DNA from: Candidatus Dormiibacterota bacterium
GTDB lineage: Bacteria > Chloroflexota > Dormibacteria > Aeolococcales > Aeolococcaceae
Direction: 5' to 3'
NCBI GenBank assembly: GCA_003141695.1
Contig: PLNE01000076.1
Span: forward strand, 1 to 53,228
Length of the DNA stretch: 53,228 nt
The translations under genes were made by a program, and so were the position numbers. The notes beneath the pieces are model-generated. The model was not told the origin of the DNA and did no database searches. It saw only the letters and a program-made list of their open reading frames with translations. Below, piece by piece: positions 46,809 through 53,228 of this stretch. Numbering within the stretch: the first letter of the stretch is position 1; each line of letters begins with the position of its first letter.

Positions 46809-47452
46809 TCATCGACGCCGGTGGCGGACCCGGTGAGCGGTCGGTGGGCAGGCAGAGGCGGGCTTCTCGACCCTCCGCGGGGAGCCGGGCACGGCTGGCC
46901 GGCACCCAGACCCTCGCCTACCTCACCAACCACGTGGTCAACCGCACCCCGAGTCATGGGTTGCGCGGCCTCTGGTACCGGCATGTCCTCGGCATCGAGG
47001 TCGGGCCGAGGGCCCGGATCCTCCTCGGGCTCCGCCTCTGGATCTACGGACCCGGTCAGATCAGGCGCTCGCAGATCCGGATCGGCTCCAGCACCTGGAT
47101 TAACCGTGATTGCGCCCTCGACACCCGAGGCGGGCTCGCGATCGGCGACCACGTGAGCATCTCCCCCGAGGTCGTGGTGCTCACCGCCGACCACGACCGG
47201 GACGACCCCCGATTCCCGCTGCGCCACCGCCGGGTCGTGATCGAGGACCACGTCTGGATCGGGATGCGTGCCCTGATCCTGCCCGGGGTCCGCATCGGCA
47301 AGGGAGCGGTGGTCGGCGCCGGGGCTGTGGTGAGCCGCGACGTCGAGCCTCTCTCGATCGTCGTCGGGGTACCCGCACGGGCGGTGGGCCACCGCAGCCC
47401 CAATTCCCTCGGCTACACGTTCGACACCGCGCCGGTCCCGCTCTTCGAGTAA
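46805..47452 (+). CDS. Hexapeptide-repeat acetyltransferase (WcaF/LbH type)
   Basis: A 215-residue protein with a left-handed beta-helix C-terminal two thirds. Hexapeptide-like steps include IRIGSSTWINRDCALD, LAIGDHVSISPEVVVL, the catalytic-type His in LTADHDRDD, then VVIEDHVWIGMRALILPGV and IGKGAVVGAGAVVSRDV, ending IVVGVPARAVG. This matches the maltose/colanic-acid O-acetyltransferase family, which acetylates sugars in the cytoplasm with acetyl-CoA. The GTG start overlaps the polymerase stop. The N-terminal 35 residues are Arg/Gly-rich and lack structure signals. It probably modifies the repeat unit before export. Confidence 0.88.
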   Translation: MIIDAGGGPGERSVGRQRRASRPSAGSRARLAGTQTLAYLTNHVVNRTPSHGLRGLWYRHVLGIEVGPRARILLGLRLWIYGPGQIRRSQIRIGSSTWINRDCALDTRGGLAIGDHVSISPEVVVLTADHDRDDPRFPLRHRRVVIEDHVWIGMRALILPGVRIGKGAVVGAGAVVSRDVEPLSIVVGVPARAVGHRSPNSLGYTFDTAPVPLFE

Positions 47453-47484
47453 GAAGAGCCGGGGGACGCCCCGCCTCGCTCTTC
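47453..47484 (+). terminator. Hairpin after the acetyltransferase gene
   Basis: GAAGAGC (47453-47459) pairs with GCTCTTC (47478-47484), with GC-rich sequence between. The same GAAGAG can instead pair with CTCTTC at 47441-47446, across the stop codon. Placement right after the last gene of the polymerase operon suggests termination. The 185 bases from 47485 to 47669 hold no gene; GAGGAG directly precedes the epimerase ATG. Confidence 0.4.
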
Positions 47485-47669
47485 CGCCCACCAATTCCGT
47501 GTACTCACGGTATTCACGCTCGCCGCACGGGGCCAACGGCGCACTCGCGCCTCCCCGGGATGGGCTCCCGGAATGATGGGCGGCTGTCCCACAACGCCGA
47601 CCATCCTGCCCATGCCGGCGGCCGGGAGCAACCGTTGCCCCGCCTCCGACTCTCCCGTACAACGAGGAG

Positions 47670-48680
47670 ATGACAGCAGACACGCCCAGCGCATCGTCCA
47701 GGATCACCTCCGACCAGCGGAACGTGCTGGTCACCGGAGGCGCCGGCTTCATCGGCAGCCATCTCGTCGAGGCCCTGCTGCGGCGCGGCGACCGCGTGGT
47801 TGTTCTCGACAACTTCGATCCGTTTTACGACCCCGCCATCAAGCGGGCGAATCTGGCCGGATTGCGGGGCCATCCCGGATTCGAGCTGGTCGAGGGAGAC
47901 CTCCTGGACGCCCGGGACCTCGATCGTGCGTTCGCGACGGCACCGTTCGATGCCGTCGTCCATCTGGCTGCGCGCGCCGGCGTCCGTCCCTCCATCGCCG
48001 ATCCCGATCTCTATGACCAGGTCAACGTGCTGGGCACCACCCGCCTCCTCCAGCGTGTCGCCCGGGGAGGAGGGGCACACCTGGTGTTCGCATCGTCGTC
48101 TTCTGTGTACGGCTCGACGACCCCCGTCCCCTTCCGTGAGGACGCGGCCGCAGACCGCCCCTCGTCACCGTATGCCGCCACCAAGCGGGCGGGCGAGCTG
48201 GCCTGCTACGCGGTCCACGAGCTGTATGGGATCCCGGTGACCTGCCTGCGGCTGTTCACCGTGTACGGCCCCCGCCAGCGCCCCGAGATGGCGATCCATC
48301 GGTTCACCCGCCTGATCGCCGCCGGCAAGACCGTCTCCGTCTTCGGCGACGGTTCGGCTCGCCGCGACTTCACGTACGTCGGGGACATCGTCAGCGGCAT
48401 CCTGGCGGCGGTCGACCGGCCGAGCGGCTTCCGCGTGTACAACCTCGGAACCACCCACACCACCCGGCTCGACGAGCTGGTCGAGCTGATCGCGTCAATC
48501 CTGGGCGCACCGCTCAGGATGCGCCACGAGCCGCTCCAAGCCGGTGACGTGCCGATCACCTACGCCGACATCAGCCGAGCCGAACGGGAGCTCGGCTACC
48601 AGCCCCAGACCTCCCTGGAGGCCGGAGTCCGGGCTTTCCTCGCCTGGTTCCAGGAGCAGTCGCTGGCATCGGCCGCCTGA
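47670..48680 (+). CDS. NAD-dependent sugar-nucleotide epimerase (UDP-glucuronate 4-epimerase-like)
   Basis: A 336-residue extended short-chain dehydrogenase. The NAD-binding loop is VLVTGGAGFIGSHLVEALL near residue 20, the catalytic YxxxK is SPYAATKRAGE, the active Ser lies in FASSSSVYG, and substrate-binding LRLFTVYGPRQRPEMAIHRF and DFTYVGDIV follow. LDNFDPFYDPAIKRANL is the pattern of UDP-glucuronate 4-epimerases (GalA formers), although UDP-glucose 4-epimerase is not excluded. It would supply an activated sugar for the polymer. It is monocistronic, with its own upstream gap and a strong hairpin downstream. Confidence 0.9.
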   Translation: MTADTPSASSRITSDQRNVLVTGGAGFIGSHLVEALLRRGDRVVVLDNFDPFYDPAIKRANLAGLRGHPGFELVEGDLLDARDLDRAFATAPFDAVVHLAARAGVRPSIADPDLYDQVNVLGTTRLLQRVARGGGAHLVFASSSSVYGSTTPVPFREDAAADRPSSPYAATKRAGELACYAVHELYGIPVTCLRLFTVYGPRQRPEMAIHRFTRLIAAGKTVSVFGDGSARRDFTYVGDIVSGILAAVDRPSGFRVYNLGTTHTTRLDELVELIASILGAPLRMRHEPLQAGDVPITYADISRAERELGYQPQTSLEAGVRAFLAWFQEQSLASAA

Positions 48681-48692
48681 GCCGAGAGGGAT

Positions 48693-48710
48693 CGCGGGCA
48701 GTGGCCCGCG
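48693..48710 (+). terminator. Hairpin after the epimerase gene
   Basis: CGCGGGC (48693-48699) pairs with GCCCGCG (48704-48710) around a 4-base loop, 13 bases after the stop. It is a compact, very stable stem without a T-tract. It separates the epimerase from the two-component genes. Confidence 0.5.
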
Positions 48711-48815
48711 CCGCCGCCGGAGACGCTCGCGGCGGGGTGGAGTACCGTACGACTCCCGGTCGGGTGGATCCCGAGTTGCGGCCGGCGGACCGGACCCGTT
48801 GCCGGGGGTGGAGCT

Positions 48816-49487
48816 GTGGCTGAGCTGAGCCAGATCCGGATCCTGGTGGTCGACGACCACCGGGCGGTCGCGGAGTCGATCGCCATGGCCGTCGACCTGC
48901 AGCCGGACATGCGCTGCGTCGGCATCGCCGCCACCGTCGCCGAGGCGCGCGCGGTCTTCCTGACCGCCCACCCTGACGTCCTGCTCACCGACGTCCGTCT
49001 CCCGGATGGCGACGGCGTCGAGGCTTCCCGTAGCCTCCTGGAGCTGGACCCGGAACTCCGGATCGTGGTCCTCACCGCCTACACCGACGTCGAGCTGGTA
49101 GCTCGCGTGGCCTCCATCGGCGGCTGCGGCATCCTTCCCAAGGAGAGCAGCATCAGCAGCGTCCTGGGCGCACTCAGGAGGGCGGGGGAAGGTGCGATGT
49201 CGGTGGAGGGGGGCGTCCTGAGCGCCCTCCTGGAGGATGCGCAGGGCGCTCGCCCGGCGGTCTCCGCCCCGACGGTGAGCCTCACCGAGCGTGAGACCGA
49301 GGTGCTCGGGTGCCTCAGCCAGGGTCTCGACCCGCAGACCATCGCCCGCCGCCTCGGGATCAGTGTCCACACCTGCAGGGGGCATGTGAAGAGCATCCTC
49401 GGGAAGCTCGAGGCGCACAGCCAGCTCGAAGCGGTGGTCAAGGCGATGCGCTGGGGCCTGGTGCCCGACACGGAAGCCCGGCGGTGA
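48816..49487 (+). CDS. LuxR-family response regulator
   Basis: A 223-residue receiver plus helix-turn-helix protein from GTG. The receiver has ILVVDDHRAVAES, the phospho-acceptor in DVLLTDVRLPDGDG, VVLTAYTD and the Lys in GILPKESS. The output domain has LTERETEVLGCLSQGL and ARRLGISVHTCRGHVKSILGKL. It differs clearly from the three NarL-type regulators at the left of the window. Its stop overlaps the hybrid kinase gene (GTGA), so the two should form a pathway, possibly with phospho-transfer through the kinase's own receiver. Targets are unknown; the neighbouring polysaccharide and pilus-type genes are candidates. Confidence 0.92.
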   Translation: MAELSQIRILVVDDHRAVAESIAMAVDLQPDMRCVGIAATVAEARAVFLTAHPDVLLTDVRLPDGDGVEASRSLLELDPELRIVVLTAYTDVELVARVASIGGCGILPKESSISSVLGALRRAGEGAMSVEGGVLSALLEDAQGARPAVSAPTVSLTERETEVLGCLSQGLDPQTIARRLGISVHTCRGHVKSILGKLEAHSQLEAVVKAMRWGLVPDTEARR

Positions 49488-51265
49488 CGGCGGTGCCGGA
49501 GGACGAGGCGGACGGCCCCGCCCCCGAGGCGGCTCCCCCGCGACCGGAGGTCGACGACCAGGTGGCCATCCTCCGGACCCAGGCACAGCGCCTGGTGCGG
49601 GCCAATCTGGCGCTGCTGCGCCAGGTCCGCCCCGGCAGCGTCCTCCAATGGATGACCCACGACATCCGCACCGTGGTGGGCGCGGCCCACGCTGCCGTCC
49701 TCCTCCTCGACGGGCCGGATGGCTCCCCCGGCACCTTTGTCTATTCGGGCCTGGCGCGGAACGCGGCGGGAGCGATCCCCGCGGAGAGACCGGAGGCCCA
49801 CGGGCTGCTCAAGGAGGCGATGGAGGCCGGTCGGTCGATGCGGGTGGCCGGCCTCTGGCCGCCCGGCGGCGGTGCCACCCTGCCCGCGGGCCATCCGACC
49901 GTCGCCTCCTTCGTCTCCGCGCCGCTCATCCGGCACCGAGTGGTCATCGGGCTCCTCTACGCGACCAACAAGCGGGTTGCCCACGAGTTCACCGTCGAGG
50001 ACGAGCACTTCATCGCCCACATGGCAGCTGAGCTGGGGCGGACGCCGCTCCTGACGAGCGCCGCCACCCCTGAGCTGGTGGACCGGATCGCGGTCACGTC
50101 GCAGGCGCTGCGCAAGGAGATGGAGGCGACCCGTTCGTTCCTCAGCAGCCTCTCCCACGAGCTGCGGGGATCCATCGCCGGGATCCTGGTGTCGGCGGAG
50201 CTCATCTCGGACCCGGCCTACGAGAACCTCGACGAGCAGCAGGTCCGCGCGGTGGGACGGCGCATCTACAGCGTCGCCGGCAATCTGCTGGCGCTGGTGG
50301 ACAACCTCCTCGACCTGGGCCGGCTGGAGGCCGGACGCCTCGACGTCCGCCCGCAGCCCGTGGACCTGCCCGCCGTCTTCGACGACGTCGCCGCCGTGAT
50401 CTCCCCTCTGGCCGGCACCGCCGGGGTCGGGATCGAGTGGCCGGCGACCGCCGGCGTCCCCCGGGTGCTCGCCGACCCCATCCGCCTCCGCCAGGTGCTG
50501 GTCAACCTCCTCACCAACGCCGTCAAGTTCACCGCGTCGGGCGGACGCGCCTGGCTGGAGATCGCGGCGGACCCGGAGAGCGTCTGCCTCACCGTCTGCG
50601 ACACGGGCAGGGGCATCCCGCCTTCCGAGATGGAGAGGATCTTCGAGCCCTTTGAGCGCGGGGAGGGAGTGCACGGCCAGGGCGTCGGCCTCGGCCTGGC
50701 GATCTGCCGGAGGATCGTGGAGCTCCACGGCAGCCGGCTGGAGGTGAGCAGCCAGCCCGAGGTCGGGAGCCGCTTCTGGTTTCGCCTCCGCCGGTCGCGT
50801 GAGCCCCTCCCCCCTCGCCTCCTCCGCCCGTCCGGCGGTCAGAGCGCGGTGCCCGGTCAGGACGGGCGAGCCGCCTCGATCCTCGTGGTCGAGGACGATG
50901 CCGCCAGCCGGCAGTCGATCAGCGACGTCCTGAGCGCGGCCGGCTACCGGGTGCGATCGGTGGCCACCCGGAGCGGTGCCCTGGAGGCGATCGCCGGCGC
51001 GGCGGCGGACGCCGTCGTCCTCGACGTCCAACTCCCCGACGGCAACGGTCTGGAGATCATCGGCAGCCTCCGCAGCGGGGTCGACCGGCCGCTCGCGGTG
51101 GTGGTCCTCTCCGCCGACCGGATCGGAGACACCGCGGAGCGGGCGATGGCGGCGGGTTGCGACCGCTTTGGGCTCAAGCCGATCGCCGCCCGGGATCTGC
51201 TGGGGCTGATCGCCGGAGCTGTGGAGGAACGCCGCGCGGGGTCACCCGCGCCTCCGCGCAGCTAG
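49484..51265 (+). CDS. Hybrid sensor histidine kinase: GAF, HisKA, HATPase, receiver
   Basis: A 593-residue cytoplasmic protein, with its start set by the GTGA overlap with the regulator. A short coiled N-terminus leads to a GAF-like sensor (about 45-190, with FVYSGLARNAAGAIPAERPE and VVIGLLYATNKR). The HisKA helix has SSLSHELRGSIAGILVSAEL, where the usual T-P after SHELR is G-S. The ATPase domain has NLLTNAVKFTASG (N-box), CDTGRGIPP, and GQGVGLGLAICRRIVELHG. A C-terminal receiver has ILVVEDD, VVLDVQLPDGNG and GLKPI. It lacks membrane helices, so the signal is internal. Its stop shares four bases with the convergent gene. Confidence 0.92.
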   Translation: MTAVPEDEADGPAPEAAPPRPEVDDQVAILRTQAQRLVRANLALLRQVRPGSVLQWMTHDIRTVVGAAHAAVLLLDGPDGSPGTFVYSGLARNAAGAIPAERPEAHGLLKEAMEAGRSMRVAGLWPPGGGATLPAGHPTVASFVSAPLIRHRVVIGLLYATNKRVAHEFTVEDEHFIAHMAAELGRTPLLTSAATPELVDRIAVTSQALRKEMEATRSFLSSLSHELRGSIAGILVSAELISDPAYENLDEQQVRAVGRRIYSVAGNLLALVDNLLDLGRLEAGRLDVRPQPVDLPAVFDDVAAVISPLAGTAGVGIEWPATAGVPRVLADPIRLRQVLVNLLTNAVKFTASGGRAWLEIAADPESVCLTVCDTGRGIPPSEMERIFEPFERGEGVHGQGVGLGLAICRRIVELHGSRLEVSSQPEVGSRFWFRLRRSREPLPPRLLRPSGGQSAVPGQDGRAASILVVEDDAASRQSISDVLSAAGYRVRSVATRSGALEAIAGAAADAVVLDVQLPDGNGLEIIGSLRSGVDRPLAVVVLSADRIGDTAERAMAAGCDRFGLKPIAARDLLGLIAGAVEERRAGSPAPPRS

Positions 51266-52170
51266 CTGGGGACGGTCCAGGTCAGGCTGTCCCCGGTGTC
51301 GTCGAGGGCAGTGGGGCGGCTCGTGACCCCGTAGCTGAGCCAGCCGGTGGTGCAGCTCCCCGGCGACAGCTGCTGCAGCGAGAGCTCCGGCTGCCGGCCC
51401 ACGGTCGGACCGGTGGCGACCCCGACCTGGGTCTTGTCGGGCTCGGTGAGAACGAACTGGAGCGGCGAGGCGATCGACTCGACAGGCCCGGCACAGATCT
51501 TCAGCTGGACGGCAGCGTAGAAGCCGCCGGGGGGCAGCGGGTTGTTGATCGAGCTTCCCGAGGCGAAGTGGTCCGCATAGCCGAGCAGGGTCACGCTGCC
51601 CCCGCTGAGGGTCGCCTTCGTGACGTCGATCACAGTTGGCGGCGGGGCGGGTGTGGTGGTCGGCGGAGCGCTCGGGATCAGCTCGGTGGTGGGCGCGGCG
51701 GCACCCCCCCCGCCCTGGGGAGTGTCCGCGGTCGTCGATGCCGTGACCGCTGCCCCGCGGGTGGCGTGGTACACCGCGAACGCCCCGGCAGCGACCACGA
51801 TCACAGCGGCCGCCAGGAGGGCGGGACGGGAGACGAGGCGGGCCCAGCGGCGGCTGACGCGCAGGGCCTGAGCACGAGCCGGCTCTCCCGCCAGTCTGCT
51901 CAGCGGTGCAAGACGCGTTGGCGCAGGAGCCACGCCCCGGGAGGACGGGGTCGCGCGCCGGGAACGCGGGGTGACGCGCCGGGAGGGCGGGGCGTGCCGG
52001 AGGGGGACCACGGGGGCCGCACTGCGGCGGCGGGCCAGCTCCTCGGAACGGGTGATGAGGAGATTGCGCTGCAGGTTGTACCCGATCTCGGTCAGTGAAC
52101 CCTCGCTGCGCAGGCGCTCCAGCTCGGCCAGCCGCTCCTCGAGCTCCATCGGAGCACCCACCTCCGCCAT
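51262..52170 (-). CDS. Membrane protein with SHOCT-like start and DUF4352-like domain
   Basis: A 302-residue protein. The ATG at 52170 gives ELEERLAELERLRSEGSLTE near the N-terminus, like the SHOCT oligomerisation motif. A Pro/Arg-rich basic region follows (about 45-90), then one membrane helix (ALLAAAVIVVAAGAFAVY near residue 110), a Thr/Pro spacer, and an outside domain of about 130 residues from VIDVTKATLSGGSVTLLGYA, with a Cys pair and FVLTEPDKTQVG. This resembles DUF4352/TRF2-like immunoglobulin-type modules of exported actinobacterial and Bacillus proteins. The frame is open to 52404, but that part is not protein-like. Role unknown; perhaps an envelope-stress or secretion accessory protein. 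Confidence 0.72.
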   Translation of the reverse strand: MAEVGAPMELEERLAELERLRSEGSLTEIGYNLQRNLLITRSEELARRRSAAPVVPLRHAPPSRRVTPRSRRATPSSRGVAPAPTRLAPLSRLAGEPARAQALRVSRRWARLVSRPALLAAAVIVVAAGAFAVYHATRGAAVTASTTADTPQGGGGAAAPTTELIPSAPPTTTPAPPPTVIDVTKATLSGGSVTLLGYADHFASGSSINNPLPPGGFYAAVQLKICAGPVESIASPLQFVLTEPDKTQVGVATGPTVGRQPELSLQQLSPGSCTTGWLSYGVTSRPTALDDTGDSLTWTVPS

Positions 52171-52430
52171 CAGCGCGATCCAGCCCCCGGAGAGAGTCAA
52201 GCGCCGCGGAGTGGAGCCGATACCCTTCTCCGGCCGCGCCACGCCGGCGGGCGCGGCGAGACAGCCGCCCCTCCATTCTGGGGCCGTCCCGCACACGCCG
52301 CTACCACCCAAATTCGGTGGTCCCACCGCCCCATGTGGGGGCTGGTACGCGATCCCCCCACCCCGTACCCTGATATCGGCGGGGGGCTCGCCGGACACTC
52401 GCATCGAGGCCCAGCGAGAAGAGCCCAGAA

Positions 52431-52498
52431 GGCGCCGTGGTCATGGGGGGTGGCTGGCTCCGCGTTTCGGGGGGGACGCGATCCAGGACCACGGCGCC
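52431..52498. other. Long nested hairpin between divergent genes
   Basis: GGCGCCGTGGTC (52431-52442) is the exact reverse complement of GACCACGGCGCC (52487-52498). Inside, CTGG/CCAG and CGCGT/ACGCG stack into the same stem, leaving an 11-base bulge and a G-rich terminal loop. The 68-base fold lies about 100 bases ahead of the GspE/PilB-type gene and 260 bases from the divergent membrane-protein gene. It may be a leader RNA structure, a small RNA or a protein-binding site. Smaller palindromes (CCCCATGTGGGG near 52331) occur in the same 429-base gap, which holds no gene. Confidence 0.6.
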
Positions 52499-52599
52499 GG
52501 GCGCTCCGGGGGGTTGGGGAAACTCGGAAGGACGCGACCCGGGTCCTGGCGGTTAGGGAGAAGAGGAGGAACCGTGGTCGAGGTGAGGGTGTGCCCGCC

Positions 52600-53228
52600 G
52601 TGATATCCCGGTTTGCCCGCCGCCCGGAGAGCCCGAAGCCACTGGACGCGCCCCCGGTCAAGACGTCCCTCCCGCTCGGGGAGATGCTGATCGGGAGGGG
52701 TGCGGCGACGCCGGCGTCGGTCCGCGCCGCGCTGCGCCGGCAGCGCCGCGACAAGCGCAGGATCGGCGAGCTGCTGGTCGACGCCGGCATCCGCGAGGGG
52801 GAGGTGGTCGCCGCACTGGCGGAGCAGCTCGGCTACAGCCCGGTCGACTTGGAGAAGGTCACTCCTGAGCAGGAGGCCCTGTACCTGATCGACCCGGCGA
52901 CCGCGCACGCGCTGGGTGCCCTGCCGCTCCTCATCGACGATCTCGGGATGGTCCACTGCGCCGTGGCCGATCCGGCGGACACGGCCCGCATGGAGAACCT
53001 CCGAGAGACGATCGGGCACCCCGTGCTCCCACGGCTGGCGGGGAGGCTGGCCCTGGAACGGGCCCTGGATCGCCACTACACCGTGCTCCACAAGGTCGAC
53101 CACGCGGTGGCGCGCGCCGTCGTCGACCGCCAGGAGGCACCGGCGGCCAGCCTCGCAATACCGCTGCGCGCGGATGCCCCGGTGGTGCAGATCGTCGACC
53201 TGCTGCTCACCCAGGCGCTCCGTGACCG
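52600..53228 (+). CDS. GspE/PilB-family ATPase, N-terminal part with MshEN domain (cut by window end)
   Basis: The first 209 residues of a type II secretion or type IV pilus assembly ATPase, starting at GTG (52600), open at the window end. Two consecutive MshEN-type motifs are visible: LGEMLIGRGAATPASVRAAL (about 26-45) and RIGELLVDAGIREGEVVAAL (about 54-73), each followed by a Gln. In MshE and relatives such tandem motifs bind cyclic-di-GMP. The T2SE_N region continues with DPATAHALGALPL and ends in APVVQIVDLLLTQAL, which in this family leads into the ATPase core. The core itself is outside the window. It suggests a pilus or secretion machine under cyclic-di-GMP control to the right. Confidence 0.9.
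   Translation, partial: MISRFARRPESPKPLDAPPVKTSLPLGEMLIGRGAATPASVRAALRRQRRDKRRIGELLVDAGIREGEVVAALAEQLGYSPVDLEKVTPEQEALYLIDPATAHALGALPLLIDDLGMVHCAVADPADTARMENLRETIGHPVLPRLAGRLALERALDRHYTVLHKVDHAVARAVVDRQEAPAASLAIPLRADAPVVQIVDLLLTQALRD

Noticed and set aside
1-53228. tRNA genes, insertion sequences and prophage genes
   Set aside because: No tRNA T-loop signature, transposase motif or integrase was seen by eye on either strand; a tRNAscan or ISfinder run would settle this.

Overview
The window is a very GC-rich, densely coded bacterial segment. The mraZ-rsmH pair of the division and cell-wall cluster sits at the left edge, GTG starts and GTGA/ATGA gene overlaps are frequent, and no outer-membrane polysaccharide export gene is seen. 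This fits a monoderm, high-GC terrabacterial lineage (Actinomycetota, Chloroflexota or the uncultured Dormibacterota). That placement is inference, since no marker was compared with a database.

Layout. (1) 1-5 kb: rsmH and mraZ on the minus strand with a three-repeat MraZ-type operator, an orphan NarL-type response regulator, a NarL-type kinase/regulator pair and the RNase P RNA gene. (2) 5-10.7 kb: a small secreted protein with a PEP-CTERM-like tail, a complete exosortase, a cellulose-synthase-like GT2 and a multi-pass GT-C-like protein, apparently one operon. (3) 10.7-20 kb: four secreted glycoside hydrolase genes (GH5, GH113-like, GH5, and GH5 plus GH39-like plus lectin). One lies behind a cyclic-di-GMP-I (GEMM-I) riboswitch. 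A second kinase/regulator pair sits among them, followed by a truncated copy of the RNase P RNA gene. (4) 20-33 kb: polysaccharide assembly genes, namely a GT2-WecG fusion, an acyltransferase, a WbaP-like priming transferase, an SGNH hydrolase, then a minus-strand operon of a methyltransferase, GT4, GT2, two unknown proteins and GT9. (5) 33-38 kb: a 1153-residue secreted lectin/PKD protein with internal duplications and a membrane-anchored GH39-like enzyme. (6) 38-48.7 kb: a Wzx/Wzy-type set: flippase, two GT4s, methyltransferase, Wzz-like protein, a BY-kinase-like ATPase with an altered P-loop, a 47-residue membrane protein, polymerase, hexapeptide acetyltransferase and sugar-nucleotide epimerase. 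(7) 48.8-53.2 kb: a LuxR-type regulator with a hybrid histidine kinase, a membrane protein with a DUF4352-like domain, and the start of a GspE/PilB-family ATPase with a MshEN-type cyclic-di-GMP-binding region.

Read together, the window encodes synthesis, flipping, polymerisation and modification of a surface polysaccharide, plus secreted enzymes and adhesins that could trim or bind it, plus an exosortase pathway for one surface protein. Cyclic-di-GMP appears at two points, the riboswitch and the MshEN domain. The three NarL-type regulators are close paralogues, and each is followed by RNase P RNA sequence (one intact gene and two remnants), which records a local kinase-regulator-rnpB duplication. 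All functions come from motif reading; no homology search was run.
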